64,000 bases of DNA from Deroplatys truncata (lineage: Eukaryota; Arthropoda; Insecta; Mantodea; Mantidae). The stretch lies in NCBI GenBank assembly GCA_030765065.1, contig CM060986.1, positions 75,261,573-75,325,572 of the forward strand. The letters are read 5' to 3'. The notes under the pieces were generated by a model. It saw only the letters and a program-made list of their open reading frames with translations, searched no databases and was not told the origin of the DNA. This document shows positions 1 through 12,605 of this stretch, piece after piece (the stretch's first letter is position 1; the number at the start of each line of letters is the position of its first letter). The position numbers and the translations under genes were made by a program.

Positions 1-1855
1 TGGACTTAATGATTTAGTCTAGAAACTTCGTATATTGTTTGCTTCTATAACAAGGCAAGTTCAGAGCAAAGACAAATAATGGGACAAAGTAGTGGTATAA
101 GAAAACAAATGTAAAAATATATACATCAAGGGGGATTCATAATAAACAAGTGGTATTTAAATTCTCTAGCCTTTCGTAGTAGCTATTATGCTTTCTAAAC
201 GCACACTAACTCTAGGAGATCTATCCTCGCAGAAAAATCTTTCTTATGGAGCAAGAATGGTAAAATGGAATCTTCCACTACCTTTCCTCAGAATAATAGC
301 CCCTACTACTACCATTTTTAATAGGAGTGCTACTATGTGGTGCAATGCAGGTGGCCTATTTCGGGAAAGGAAAGCATTTTTGCTAATCCTGATACAGCCA
401 CATCCGATATATAAGTAATTCTGTTCGTTTACTGAGGTACACTTTGGTTGTTTCTTTCGGTGTTGGTATTGTTCATATGTTCAAATTGTTCTGTGCCGAT
501 TTTAATAACCTTGATCTTTAAGGGAATGTGCCACTGCAATTTGAACATACCTCAGAAAAATAGATTTTAGGATTACGATTCAAAAATGTAAAACCAAAAA
601 ATAATTTTAAAACGTTATTTAAGTTGATACTGTGAATATTTACCTTAATGCAGTAAGATATCAGTCTGGAATTGAATCGTTTCCACTTTAAAATTTGTGT
701 TTTTGAATTTATAAATTTCAGCGGCTTTGCTTGCAGAAATGCTCCTCACCATGGAGTTTTCACTCAGTTCTTCTGCAATTTTTCACATACTTTTAAATTT
801 TAAATAATTAAAACTGTCATATAAATTTACCAATATATTACGAGTTTTTAAATTGTGTGTTTAAAGCAAAATCTAAAAGTAAAAACGCGAAATAAAGGTA
901 ACATTAAAAGTTACACAACAATTTTGTGCACTGTGAACACACAACAGCATGATTATTTAAAATAAAGATTCTTTAAAATTTCAATTTTGGTAACTTGAAG
1001 TTTAAAAATACGCCGAGACCAAATTTAAGCCCTTCAGTGCCTCTAAGATAAACTTCAGATTAACTTTTCAGAAAATTGACTGAACACTTTAGGAAATATC
1101 ATTTCTAGTGGTGCATCCATCCCCTTAAGATAGTCTCCACAAGAAGAACTTCTTATATGTAGCAAACACAAGCGTTTTCTGAAAATTACAGATTAGTGAT
1201 AGTTCTATCCATTTTATAAATGATTACCTTGAATTTTATTTCAAGTTAGACTCGATTACATGCAAGATACGAAAAACATTCATAACAACATATTTTGTTA
1301 GTAACAAGGTAATGAGAATGAAAGTCGAACATTTTCAACGAGTTCCAATTAAACGCACCTTGTTTTGGAAAAATAAAAACATACTTGGTAAAAACCCAAA
1401 ACGAGAAAAGCTAAGAAAAGATTAACTTAAAACAAAATGTGTACTTAAAGCACCTCTGTTTTCATTTTTCAGTAGCAATGTATTTTAAAGTTACTATTTT
1501 ACAACCAGAGAGCTTGGAATGGTATAGAAGCTTAAGTTCGTTCTTCATGTTTACATTGCAACCGGAACTAGGTATACTGTTTCGCATAATCAATGGTTTA
1601 CGTACGTATACGAATAATAGTATCGAAAATGGGTATAAGATCTTAAATATTTTTCCTATGTACAAGTAGAAAAAATATAAATATTATGTTTTTACTTAGA
1701 AAAAAAATCTTATGTAACAGAATTTACGAGTTCGCGCCTTAGTGGATTCCACTCCCCTTTAGGAAGGAAATAGAGATGTCATATAGACTATTTTCTAAAT
1801 GGGACTATGGTATTTTATATATAAAGTTATAACAATCTGTTTGACTATTCCGAAA
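1..1855. other. AT-rich stretch, nothing recognised
   Basis: I see short open frames only (76 codons at most) with no family signature, and no terminal repeats or tRNA-like heads. It is probably old, decayed repeat or intergenic DNA. Confidence 0.5.
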
Positions 1856-1985
1856 TCGGTAGTCGAGGTCGTTAAGACACTGACTCACGAACGTAAGGTC
1901 TGCGCTTCAAATCAGTTCAGGACTATCCTCCCTGATGGAGGTTTTTTCCTTAGCCCTAATGCCGGAGATGTATCCTGAACTTAAC
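1856..1985 (+). repeat. tRNA-derived SINE-like segment
   Basis: A tRNA-like head (GGTAGTCGAGGTCGTTAAG as the A-box region, GCGCTTCAAATC as the B-box region about 45 bases on) is followed by a body with TGATGGAGGTTTTTTCC. Insect SINEs often have this shape: a Pol III head and then a (G)GTTTTYCC block. It is too degenerate to be a working tRNA. The family is unnamed. Confidence 0.45.
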
Positions 1986-2821
1986 TTTGGAATTTATCTT
2001 CAGTTCATATTGTTACTTGCTGGGTAGAGGCCTAAAAGTTCAAATGAAAAAGTAAATTAATTTTGGGTGCCCAGCAGGTACTTTGAGGGGACGTATACTC
2101 ACTTGGCTGCGGAGGACCGAAACGTGGTGCGGAGGCTAAGAGGAAGGCGTGGGTCTTCACTGTACAAAATCCATAACACAAATCTACTTGCACATTCCTA
2201 GGTTTGTTTCCCAACCGTTTGGGGTTCCTGCATTATTAAATATGAAAGCTGAGGGAAAATGTCCACCGATCCAAAAGCCGGCTTGCACACGCGATCGCTT
2301 CTCACGGAATACTCGGCAAAACAGATCCTATCCCCATCACTTATTGCTAGCAAAGCTATCAGCCAGGTGTGGCGTCATTCCAGTCAACATGAAAGGAAAA
2401 AAAAATCAATGTGTCTGGTAATGATGATGAAACCCCCCAAATTATTAATACGCCACAATATATCATTAGCAGGCACAGAAGTTCTTAAGCAGTTGACTTC
2501 AATTATTTACATTCAAACCATTGTCAATATAAAGAATGCAAACGAAGAACCACTGACAACAGGTAAAAATTGTCTGGCGAGTGCAAACGCCAACATGTAC
2601 GGGGGATGGGGTGGTTTGCAACCTGCAACGTCATTAGTAATATCCAGTAACAGTTCAACTTTGTTTTCATTTGTCCTGGCTTTAATGCTTAGAAATTCCT
2701 ATGCCTTATCATCAATGTTCACTGCCTGTGATGTTTGTTATAACAAGGAGCGAAACGGACACACAAACGCTCGCACTCACAGCAATACCCACCCACCCAT
2801 TTATGCGCGCGCTTTAAAAAG
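1986..2821. other. No gene recognised
   Basis: It holds a 197-codon open frame (2259-2852, +) that runs into the SINE at 2822. The frame has no domain, no codon pattern and no homology that I recognise, and its last third is plainly SINE-derived. I do not call it a gene. Confidence 0.4.
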
Positions 2822-3100
2822 TCGTCCTTCGTGGTTAGGGGCACCATGCTAGCCTCGAGGTCGCAGGTTCAAACCCGGTGGAGGGCGATGGATTTCTTTT
2901 TAGGGCGTAAAAGTTCTTACTATGACTTCCTTCGGAAGGGAAGTAAATGAAGTAAACGGGAAGTGCCCCCTGTCGTAGATTTACGGCACGTAAAAGAACT
3001 TCCAAGCCTCAAGAGGTCTCTGAGCAAAATTTCCGGTCTTTCACTCCCAATATAGAATGGGACACAGAATTATAGTAGTTAAAGAGCGCTCATAAACAAA
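2822..3100 (+). repeat. tRNA-derived SINE, family 1 (full-length)
   Basis: The Pol III head is GTGGTTAGGGGCACCATGC (A box) and GGTTCAAACCC (B box). The body is GAGGGCGATGG..., then CTTCCTTCGGAAGGGAAGTAA, and the 3' part runs to AAAGAGCGCTCATAAA. Three other copies lie in reverse orientation (23401, 24462, 25520), which fixes the element at about 280 bp. As a SINE it encodes no protein and depends on LINE machinery. Confidence 0.75.
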
Positions 3101-4045
3101 GCTAAACGAATGCTATTTAAAACTGAGACTTTCATTTTAAAAGTGTGTGTTGGCATCAATTATTTATTCCAAATAGGAAATTAGCAGAAAGTTAACGGTT
3201 ATAGATTTCTTATGTATGTAATGGGTATTGTATATACATATTAGTTCATTAGTTATTATAATATTAAATTGGTTTCTGCTCTAAAGAAGTAAGAATTCAA
3301 AGTGACCTTGTTATAGTGCTTCGAAAAATTTAAATCAGAACATTTTCAAAGATATACAATTGATTAACTGAAAAACAAGTTAACGAAGTAGGTATGCAGT
3401 TGGGTAATTAGTTTTCCAAGAGGATTCTTGATTCTCCAGTTGCTAAAGACTAGGCAGAATTCTTCCTCTAGCTAAAGCTCAAGCAGGCCCATTACTTCCC
3501 CTCCTCCAAGCCTCTGTGAAAGGTGTTGCCGCTTCACCATCTTCGAACTTTATTCCCGTTATGGTTTTCCCATGTCCAGAAACAGAAGTTTGAGCTCCCA
3601 TGTGGGATGCGGCAGAATTTCATGACCACAACTATCGGAACTGAAGTTAGCGAGTTATTAGGTGGCTTCCAAGCATAGAAGCCTTTTCCGTGTCTTTACA
3701 GTGTCCTGTAAATTTCCCAGTGGATTTCCCGGTCCTCTTTGGTAAGTAATCATCAAACATTTCTTCTTTCCAAAAGTAAATGAGCGACCTCGCTGACTCG
3801 TTGCTGCACCTTGGATTCCATTGTGGGAAATGGAGAAGTACATTCTTGGCTTCTTTTTCCCTTTTTACTGCCAAAAGTGGCTTTCCTAAGTCGCGTGTCT
3901 GAAATGATTATGCCGCAGTAGAATTGGCATCATCAGATCTAGTGAAGGAAGAAAATTTTGTAAGCAGTATATGCTATACCGAAATATTTGTCTCTTTGCT
4001 TCATAGCTACAATCATACGTGGACTAAAACCTGTTTTTAGTTATA
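3101..4045. other. No gene recognised
   Basis: A mildly GC-richer patch (3450-3870) gives a 75-codon minus-strand frame without a recognisable domain. It may be decayed transposon coding sequence. Nothing firmer can be said. Confidence 0.35.
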
Positions 4046-4693
4046 CGATGCGTGTTTTTAAAGTAAGTACCGATAATCTTTTAAAAAATGGCACAAATTT
4101 CAATTTATTTAATATCATTCATTACCTTACAGTACTTATCTACAATGTCACTGCCGTAATTCAGGCATTATTTTTGTACGCCTTCGTCAAGAAATGAATC
4201 CGCCTGTAATGGAAGCCAAGTCTACACTTCTTGTTTCACATTATCGTCGATGAAACGTTTTCCACCAAGGAATTTCTTCAGATGAAATATGCGAAAATCC
4301 CTTGTGCCAAATCCGGACTGTAGGGAGGGTAGTCGATTGTTCCCAAACAAATGATGCAATCAGATCTTGAGTTTGTTTGGCTCTATGTGGCTGGGCATTG
4401 TCGATCATTATTGCCTCCGCATAAACCTCGCACAGTTAGCGATGAATGTTCAAACCTAATACTTCTCAGATTCAAAAAACGAATCAATCATTTACTTCAC
4501 AGTAGGCAGACCATTCGATTGTTTTGATCGTTTCAAAATCCTCTAACAAGAGTAAATCACAAAGTGATGATCGCTTACAACTGCATCTTGCTTCCTAATG
4601 AATGGAGGAAGTAATCCACAAGCTCAAACTCGCGACAGCAGCGCTACTACGGCAAAGTATTAAAATAGTAGTTACCTTAAAAAGCGCCCCTCA
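4046..4693 (-). mobile_element. Internally deleted mariner element
   Basis: This is a 648-bp mariner-type (IS630/Tc1/mariner, cut-and-paste) deletion derivative, minus strand. Its two ends are inverted copies: CGATGCGTGTTTTTAAAGTA at the low end, and the complement of TGAGGGGCGCTTTTTAAGG at the high end. TA dinucleotides flank it at 4044-4045 and 4694-4695. On the minus strand a short 5' leader is fused to the transposase C-terminus. Readable pieces include DNAQPHRAKQTQDLI, then a block with KFLGGKRFIDDNVKQE. That retains the second-Asp region but lacks the N-terminal helix-turn-helix and most of the catalytic core. It cannot encode an active transposase. It belongs to the same subfamily as 34690-34936 and 46353-49916. 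Confidence 0.8.
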
Positions 4694-5020
4694 TATTATA
4701 AGAATGCCAGTAATATACGTTTTTCAAAGAGTTTATAAATTGCAAAGCACTTAATATACCAGGCGAGTCAGCTGCCCCTAGGTATTCGCATCTATGCAAT
4801 CCGCAGTTTAGGGTCTAATGTGAAAACATCGAACTTTTTAGCAAACAAACTGTTATTGTAGCTCTACTCTTCTATTCCGTACTATACGCAACTAGCATTA
4901 ATGATTAAAGGCCTGAATGAGAACCAAGGAGTTGCCAAAGGCTTAAAAAAAGGCGGCTGTTCATGGATATAACGCTTAAAAGGAGGTAAAGGAATGTTCT
5001 CGCAAAGAACGGCAGAGAGT

Positions 5021-5095
5021 GAGTTAGCCGAGAGGGTTAGCTGCCGAAATATGGCTAAGCAAAGGTTAGTTTCGGAGGTTCAAATCTAATACAAG
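5021..5095 (+). repeat. tRNA-like SINE head
   Basis: GAGTTAGCCGAGAGGGTTAG resembles an A box and GGTTCAAATCT is a B box, about 45 bases apart. The arms do not pair as a proper cloverleaf, and a T-rich stretch follows. Best read as the Pol III promoter head of a SINE rather than a tRNA gene. Confidence 0.5.
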
Positions 5096-5700
5096 CATGA
5101 AATTGTTTTGGTTCTTTTTTTCTTTCTCCTTGTGTTTATTTTCTGTATTTTAGTGTACTAATTTATTTATTTTTGTTATTTGCTCTTCTGTGAGCCAAAG
5201 CCACAACTATTACAAGCAGATAATTGTGTATCATGTTTAATGTAATAATCTGTATCATATCTGGTGTTGTAAACCGTGTTATGCAGTCAGCTTTCATTCT
5301 TTTGGGCGGATACCGACGATATTAAATATAAGTTTTTGTTTCATGTTTAAATCTTATGTTTCACTTCTTCTATTGATAAAGGAGTTGTAAATGTGCTAAG
5401 TTCACGGGTAAACGGAATAATAAATTGTTAAAGAGCGTGGATTTCATCAACGAAGTAAATGTTTCAAATGATGGCACTCTTCATCAATGCACATTTGTGA
5501 CTTTGCCTGAGAGACCTTGCATACTGTAACATGCGCGGTGTAATCTGCCTGCATTCTTCATGTATGAGTGCCCGTAGATGTTTTGGGCTTTGCGGTGGAA
5601 AACATGGCGATTATTCTATTTTGTACACACATATAATATTATCAAAAGTGTTATTTGTATCAGAATATCAAATTGTAGGCACAAAGAGATAAAATGTTTG

Positions 5701-5790
5701 AACTTAACCCGAAGGATTTGAACCCGAACTGAAATGGGACAGTGTTACAGCAGCAATGACAATACCATTCGGCTAATGCTACCTTGCGAG
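5701..5790 (-). repeat. tRNA-like SINE head
   Basis: On the minus strand GGTAGCATTAGCCGAATGG (A-box region) is followed by GGGTTCAAATCC (B box). The same AGCCGA.(T/A)GG core occurs at 5021, which suggests one family with two opposite copies 0.6 kb apart. No functional cloverleaf is evident. Confidence 0.45.
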
Positions 5791-6731
5791 CTTAGGCTCC
5801 TATACGCAGAACTTGACCCCACCTCGAATCTTTACACGCTTTTTGCAGCTTCATACAATGTTTTGAGCTCGGTTTGGTAGTTTTAACTCAAATAAAGAGA
5901 CTGCGTCAGTCATTACAGTTACTGTATGAGCAAAAATATGCCATATTTTATGACAGAAGGGAAATTATCTACCTAATACCTAGCCTTTTTTGCAAATACT
6001 GTACTATGAGCCTTTGTTGGCTGACGGCTTAAATCCAATTGGTCGCACTGCGTAGATCTGCCGTTTTGTTTACAAATAGTTTTGTCAACCGATGCCTGTG
6101 ATAAGTTGTTCCTTCAGGGGCGTTTTCAAAGGTGTGTAGGAATGTATGCTAAAGAATAAAAGTTTGTAAAATCAGCTAAAAGTGTTGCTGCAGCTGCCAG
6201 TGTCAGGGTGGGATGTTTTTGAAATCGAAATAAATGGCGATTGTATTCTGTCCCGTAAAACACTTATGCACTGAGTTATGTATCACTCCTCTATAAAGTG
6301 TTATGAAAATCATCCATTAGAAGGCATTCAAGAAAGGCGTGAAGTCACATATGTCGCTTAGCACGTGCATAAATTAAAAAATAAACAGGCGCAGCTGACT
6401 CACCTGGTATATTTTTTTAACTTTACGACGGTATTTCTATACTTTTAACATACCTGAGTGTGATTATATTTTCTTATGTTTGCCAGTATTTACTAGCATT
6501 TAATAAGGAATACTAGTGATTTATATATAACTGCTGTTGCATTGTTGCATGAAATAAGCTGTTAAGGCAACGATGGTTACATTGGTTTCTGTTCCTATAA
6601 GGCAATTTCGACTATGGGCTTGTATTAGAATTTTCTCTCGAGAGAAAGACAAGTATCTAAAGGAACAAAAAGTACGTGTCTCAGCAACGCCTACAACTTT
6701 CCATACGAACGGAAGGATAAGAGCAGAAAGG
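5791..6731. other. No gene recognised
   Basis: AT-rich with short overlapping frames on both strands around 6520-6755. No repeat structure or coding signature was found before the LTR-like repeat that starts at 6732. Confidence 0.4.
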
Positions 6732-7680
6732 CGAGGCAGTATTTTCAACATTTAAATGCTTACAGTCAAATTATATAATACGTAAATTCAATAACAGCCC
6801 GCCTTGAAGCAATATGAGTATGTAATAATTTGTAAAATGTAAGTCATTGTATATGTTTATATTATTGTATCCATGTTTAATAATGTTATGTGAATGTATT
6901 ACGTAATTTAATAATGTATGAGCTGTGAGAAATAGGTTAAAAGTTGCTAACAGTGAGGTAACATCTAGGCAATAATGAAATTGAGAGTTTAAATGTTACT
7001 TGTGATTCTTGGAAGCATTAATGTAATTTTAGTGACAGTTTATAAAAATAGCCAATCAACAACCAGAACAAGCTTTAGTTAAATGCAGGTATTCTATTGG
7101 AGTTAAAATAGCCAATCAGAGACTTGAAATACAGAAATTTACAAGTTTAGACGGTTGAAATCAATTCAGTTGCCTCCAAACAGTGCCCGTAACCAGACGT
7201 GTTCCTTCTAGACAGTGATCATAACCAGACGCGAGAAATTAATTAGGTATTCGTGTGAGAGGAAAATAGTATACTTGTTAAAAAGCGCAAGTTATTAAAT
7301 AAAACAATCTCGCAGCTCTCGATATCATTGAAGTGCTGTTTAATTTGTGTCAAGGATTAATAAAAAGGAGTGAATTAAAACTTAAAATCTGTGTAAGCCT
7401 ACATTCTTGTCGCATCACGCCCTGCCAAGACTTCCATGTCTCTAACAATATTACTGATGCGGCCGAGAAACAATCAAATTACAAAGTTAATTTTTTTTAA
7501 ACTTGGGGCAAAGGCCACCTAAAAATGCATTTGGGGCGAAGACTACCGGAAACTGTTTACTATACGTGCTGTTGCAACTACTACAAGTTCGGCTGCCCAG
7601 CAGTTGAAATATAATACAACTCCTTCAATACAAACTACTTCAAATTGACGCCAAAAGCGCGTTAAAAATAACGTAACAAA
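6732..7680 (+). repeat. LTR-like repeat, copy 1
   Basis: This ~0.95-kb repeat recurs at 50941-51960 (+) and 53175-54198 (-). It starts GCGAGGCAGTATTTTCAAC and contains two AGCCAATCA (CCAAT-box) motifs, a T-rich/AATAAA-type stretch, and a GC-richer tail. The tail repeats TTGGGGC and TTGACGCC motifs. In copies 2 and 3 the tail reads TTGGCGTCCATACGTGGAGC, close to a Lys-tRNA-type primer-binding site. Promoter elements, polyadenylation-like signals and a downstream PBS-like motif favour an LTR retrotransposon end. The alternative is the arm of a large inverted-repeat element. Confidence 0.5.
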
Positions 7681-8230
7681 CTATTTATCTCAAAGGCAAT
7701 AGTAAAGAAGAGTCATGGCAGAGATAACAGTACCGAAATATCAAATCCCAAATCGAAATATGCAGGGAGTCAAGGGATACAAAGTTCACTCGACTCCGTG
7801 ATCGAACTGATAGAACCGGCGAAAAAGGGTGTTCTGTTCATCGCCACCGGTAGGAGTGTAAATGAGAACTCGACGTATTATAGCATTGTTTGGGAGAGCA
7901 ATCCGATGACAATTCCGCTGTAGTGCAGCAGCAGCAGCAGCTGTTTGGAGACAAGAATAGTAACACTGATGACAGTGTAACATCAATGAGAGATCAGATT
8001 ACACAAATTGTGCAACATGCTACAGATGCTGGGTACAGGAGTGTTGACAATGCCATCAGAACGTGGGATATTTTTTTCGATACGCATTACAAATCACTAT
8101 CAATACCTTGTGTGTTCTGTCAGAGGAGAGTATTATTGATGCATAAATTATTACCTGGAAACTGTAGGTTCCGAGAGGATAGAAATTCGCCACAGAGGGG
8201 AGCTGATTCCAAGTCATACGTGTCGCAGGG
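7681..8230 (+). pseudogene. Possible gag-like remnant downstream of LTR-like repeat
   Basis: The stretch begins 3' of the LTR-like repeat with ATGGCAGAGATAACAG (7714) and is then interrupted by stops. A later frame (7890-8250, no ATG start) includes five Gln codons from a CAG run (7924-7940) and a stretch reading TSMRDQITQIVQHATDAGYR. Position and composition fit the start of an LTR-element internal region. I recognise no zinc knuckle or capsid motif, so this is a weak assignment. A long-TIR element inserted at 8231 truncates it. Confidence 0.25.
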
Positions 8231-8353
8231 TTATTACTTTCTCTACTACGTATAGTAAGTAGGGGAAGGATTGTATTCCACTCAAAAAGTCGATACCGAG
8301 ATTTCACCGGAAATATATGTTTTGAGACACCCTGAATTCATAAAAAGCATTTT

Positions 8354-8387
<34 letters not shown>

Positions 8388-10093
8388 AGTGTGTGTGTCT
8401 GTCTGTGACCAGCATAACTAAAAAACGAACAGTCGGATAAACCCCAAACTTGGTATTTAGGTTCAGGTATCTTCCAGAGATGTGACACGAAGGTTTTCAA
8501 TAAAATCCCCCCCACCCTCAAGTGGAACATTCTTCGAAAATTTTAATTTTATCAAAAATTGCTCTAACGTTTTTGTTTAAAATATCGTCTGTTTAAGATA
8601 TTTTCATGACAAATGAAATGTATATCTCGAAATTTCTGATAATGGTATGTATATATTATATGTACTTATTTAATAAGTTATATACTTTAACTAGATCTAA
8701 GTTTATTTCTTATGGTATAGCACTAAACAAAAGTATACAAAATTCCTGAAATCCCGTTTATTCACAGAAAGTTCAAGATATACATTTATTATCATTGTAA
8801 ATACATTACACATATGGTGTTTTTTATTAAAATTATTAGGGCCATATTTAAAAGTTAAAACAATTAGGACTCTCCATATAAAGTATAGCTTGGGATAGAA
8901 TATTTTCTTGAAAAACTACGTGTACAATTTTTGGAGCACGGTGAATATGAATGCCAAGTTTGGTAATTATTATCTGGCATTTTGTTTTAGAATTAACATT
9001 GTTCACAGACAATGTTCAATGCAAAGGTACGTTTCTAAAAATAATTTTTTATCCCGGAACTTCAAAACGTGTTTTTCTGGCGAAATATCGATATAAAATA
9101 CTTCCTCTACTTACTTGTAGGTAATTAGGAATATAAGTAAAAAATCTGATGTATTACACTCACATGACTTTCTCTACTCTTGTAAAAACTCTTTTTACAA
9201 AATCTTATTCTCCATCTATTTCATATTAATCGAGATAAACATTTGCAGAAACAATCTTTTGACATGCAAAGAGAATTACATTTTACACATAGCGACCAGT
9301 TCTAAAAATATTTGACTATCGCTTAAGGCGTAATATGTTCCCTTTGCTTTGTATTTGCAAGGGCAATATAAGCACAGACATATCTCTTAATATCTGGTTG
9401 CTATGTGCAGCACCATTCCCTTTGCCACAGATAAATACTCTTTGCATATCCAAGACAAAAAAAATAAATAAAGAATTCCCATTTCAGAAAATTATTGAAA
9501 AATTTAAGAGAATAACAAGCAATATCTCTAAAATAGTGGTTCACTCAACAAAAAAAAATGTATATGACATAAATTGTGTATTTTAACTCGATCTACATTT
9601 TTTTGTGTAGTAAAATTTTGTCTATCTCTTATGGTTTATCAGTTATGCAAAAGTCGTTCACAATGAAGAATACTTTTGGAGACATTCCCAGAAAATTCAA
9701 GATATACATTTTATTTGTCATGAAAATGTCTTAAACATATGATATTTTAATCAAAATCGTTAGAGCCATTTTTGAGAAAATTAAAATTTTCGAAAAATGT
9801 TCCATGTAAAGGGTAATCTGGGGTTGGGGGATTTTCTTGAAAACCTTCGTGTGGCATCTCTAAAAGATACTGAACCTAAATACCAAGTATGGTGTTTATC
9901 TGACTGTTCGTTTCTGAGTTATGCTGTTCACAGACACACACAGAACAGACACACATACGGATATGTTTCCAAAAATGCTTTTTTTTATTCAGGGAGGCTC
10001 CAAACATATATTTCCGGTGAAATCTCGGTATCGAATTTTTGAGTGGAATACAATACTTCCCCTACTTACTGTACGTAGTAGATAAAGTAATAA
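8231..10093. mobile_element. Long-TIR element, copy A (composite)
   Basis: The left end TTATTACTTTCTCTACTACG is mirrored at the right end (GTAGATAAAGTAATAA). Three segments are visible: a left arm (8231-8640), a divergent right arm (about 8700-9137), and a second, better-preserved right arm (about 9147-10093). The last runs from the inner end AAAAATCTGATGTATTACAC outwards. No protein-coding core remains. The two right arms in series suggest an insertion of one element into another, or unequal exchange. Compare the intact arrangement at 38841-41497. Confidence 0.75.
8355..8384. repeat. (GT)15 microsatellite inside a long-TIR arm
   Basis: An uninterrupted GT run. Every better-preserved arm of the family has a GT/CA-rich patch at this position, so the microsatellite grew from a sequence carried by the element. 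Confidence 0.95.
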
Positions 10094-10959
10094 AATTGGA
10101 TGTATAAAACACAATTTTGAAAAGTTAATCTGCCTTCCTGCTTATCCATAGAACTCGTGATGTTAGAACAACATGCAATCATGGAGTGCATGACAGACAG
10201 TGCAGAACTGCCTTACTGGTGGTCGATGAGAATGTTTTACCATTACTAGGTTTCGTTAGAAGAGGAAAATGAAAATTTACTAAAACCACTTCACAATTCA
10301 ATAGAACACGAGGTTGCATGCTGAAACAATGCAAAACTTGTTTCTTTGTGCTTACTCAAGAGCAGGGCTGAGTGAAGCTATTTAACAGCACGTGAAATTA
10401 GAATGTAAATGCAGACAACCATTTCTTTATTCGAAAACCGGCAGAACCCGCAGCCCTACTCATGTTATTGCATTGACTGTGGAGGTTATCTCTCATTCTT
10501 TCTCTATTTCTTTCTCCCATTTCCTTCCCCAATAGTGTGGAAGGTAAGAACCACCGTATTCTTATGCTAGGTAGAGTAAGTATTATATTCCACACAAGAA
10601 TTAGGTATCCACATTTCACGAAAATAGAGTTTTAAGGTTCTGTGATGCGTTTAAAAAGCAATTGTTCCAAAAACAGCTGTTCGTATGTATCTGTGAACAC
10701 AATAATAGGTTAATTGTTCTTCCACGCTGAATGTGTGTAGGACAAGGTTGCAGTCCTCTGATTCTAACAAAAGGTTAACACTGCTTTAAGGGGAGATTAA
10801 ATAATTAAAATTGTCAAAAAACGATACTTTTTTTATTTTTTGTATAATGGATTGGAATTATATGTTTAATTAACATATTTTTATCATTTTTATATATTTT
10901 AAAATTGTATTACATCTGCCATTTTATGCTCTGAATTACGTACCACTTTAAAGAAAAAG
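10094..10959. other. No gene recognised
   Basis: AT-rich. Around 10540-10620 there are faint similarities to the outer part of a long-TIR arm (TATTATATTCCACACAAG, ATTTCACGAAAATAGAG), possibly an old arm fragment. Nothing else is recognised. Confidence 0.35.
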
Positions 10960-11806
10960 CATTCTGATGTTATACTTTCACATGTATTTCTCTACCGCTA
11001 TCGTTTATTAGTGAGTATACCTACTATTCTTAGTAAAGTTTATTTTTATATATACATCATTTTAATCCAAATAAACCTTTGCAGAATAGCTACATTAGGC
11101 GTTTCCTTATATATACAAAGTGAGCAGCGATACTCAAATGTTTAAGAACTGGATGCTATGTGATAGCCTTATAATTCCGTATTGTTTCCATGCAATCGCG
11201 AGAAACAACGAAATGTTGAAAGGACTTTAAAGAATGACCAAGAAATGAACAATTAGAACCTTTAATAACGAATATCTGAGAAATGGCTTATACCACAAAA
11301 AACTAATTTGAAATAAATTGTGTATTTTAAAAATATCTAAATTTCTTATGTACCACGGTTTCGTCTATCGCTTAACGTTTACCAGTTAAAGATTGCACAA
11401 GATTCCTTCCGAATAGAGAAAACTTCAAAAGCTATTCCCACAATATTCAAGATAAACATTTTATTTGTCATGAAAATATCTTTAATATATGGCATTTTAA
11501 TCAAAATCGTTACAGCCACTTTTTATAAAATCAAAAAGTTCGAAAAATATTCCTCGTGAAGGGTAATTGGGGGAGGGCGAATTTCTTGAAAATCTTTGTG
11601 TCGCATCCTTGGAAGATGCTGAACTTAAATACCTAGTTGGGTACTTATCCGACTTTTCGTTTTTGAATTATGCTGTTCAGATATACGCGCGCGCTTTTTT
11701 TGGATTCAGGGGATCTCAAAACACATTCTGGTGAAATCTTGACATCAAATGTTTGGGTGGAATACAATACTTCCCCTGCTTATTATGTAAAGCAGATAAA
11801 GTAATA
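10960..11806 (+). repeat. Long-TIR family, right arm (subfamily II)
   Basis: It starts at the inner end (CTGATGTTATACTTTCACATG) and ends at the outer TIR (AGCAGATAAAGTAATAA). Landmarks appear in order: AAACCTTTGCAGAATAGC, AATTCAAGATAAACATTTT-like, GGGGGAGGGCGAATTTCTTG, GGTGAAATCTTGACATC. It differs from copy A in its inner half but matches fragments at 23760, 43711 and 59135, so there are at least two subfamilies. No matching left arm is adjacent; it is a solo arm. Confidence 0.7.
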
Positions 11807-12309
11807 AAAAATAGCATCTAATATACTCTTTGGAATAAAGAGGTAAACTTTAAGTAATCTTTTAGGGAAGGTTTGCTTCACTCATTGGTACCACTGCTAA
11901 ATATGGCAGCTTCCGGGTGTTTTGTGGCTACTTTATTTTACATGAACAGTTTTTTTTTTCTGCGAATGCCCTGTTTTAATAGAAGTGATCCAGTTTCTCA
12001 GAATCTATTGAAATGGCCAAATCAAATTTTAAGTCCATAAATACAAAACCTTAATACTGTTGGGGATCTCCTTTTGTGTCAGTAGGATTGCTGGATATTT
12101 CGTAAAAAAAATTGCTAATACATTTAAATTAAAACTCTGTAACTAAAAAACATCCAATTTTTCTAAATAAAATTGACATCATTTGTTAAATATAAATCAT
12201 TTAACTTAGAAGGGTGCTTCTCAATCATCAGAATTCCACTGTAATGCCCCAAATAGTTTGAGATAATAGATCATTAACTTAAGTGGCGAGACAGGGCTTT
12301 TAATCTCCC
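11807..12309. other. No gene recognised
   Basis: AT-rich spacer between a long-TIR arm and a LINE fragment. It has no frames of note. Confidence 0.45.
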
Positions 12310-12601
12310 CTTAAGCATCTTCCTGTACCTAATTCTTCTTCTCATTCTGCCAATTTGCTTCTGTCAATCCTTTGTTTCATGGTTTTAACAAGCTTTCCAT
12401 CCGTGTTCTCCGTGGTCTTCCGCCTTCCTTCAGGTATTCATTTCAACAAATGTCCATTTTCCTTCATTCTCCGGACATGGCCATACCATGTTAGCTGTTT
12501 ACCACGTGTATAACTCTTTTTAGAATTCTGATAAAATTATTCTCCTTATTTCCTCGTTTCCCATAGTATCTAATCTTGAACACTGGGTAGAGCTTCTGAG
12601 A
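12310..12601 (-). pseudogene. LINE reverse-transcriptase ORF, C-terminal fragment
   Basis: On the minus strand, translation across stops and shifts gives NEEIRRII, then QLTWYGHVRRM, then a Lys/Arg-rich PEGRRK segment. This is the hallmark C-terminal region of insect non-LTR retrotransposon ORF2. The same LINE continues upstream at 13305-13510, beyond a solo LTR inserted between them. Frames are broken in several places, so the protein is dead. I leave the clade open (RTE- or Jockey-like). Confidence 0.7.
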
Positions 12602-12605
12602 ATAT

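Noticed and set aside
2259-2852. 197-codon open frame, the longest in the window
   Set aside because: The 3' end is SINE head sequence, there is no domain, and Asn/Thr/His-rich low-complexity text dominates.
7890-8255. Polyglutamine-containing host protein exon
   Set aside because: The frame has no ATG, follows an LTR-like repeat, and ends inside a transposon end. A decayed gag-like remnant is likelier, though unproven.
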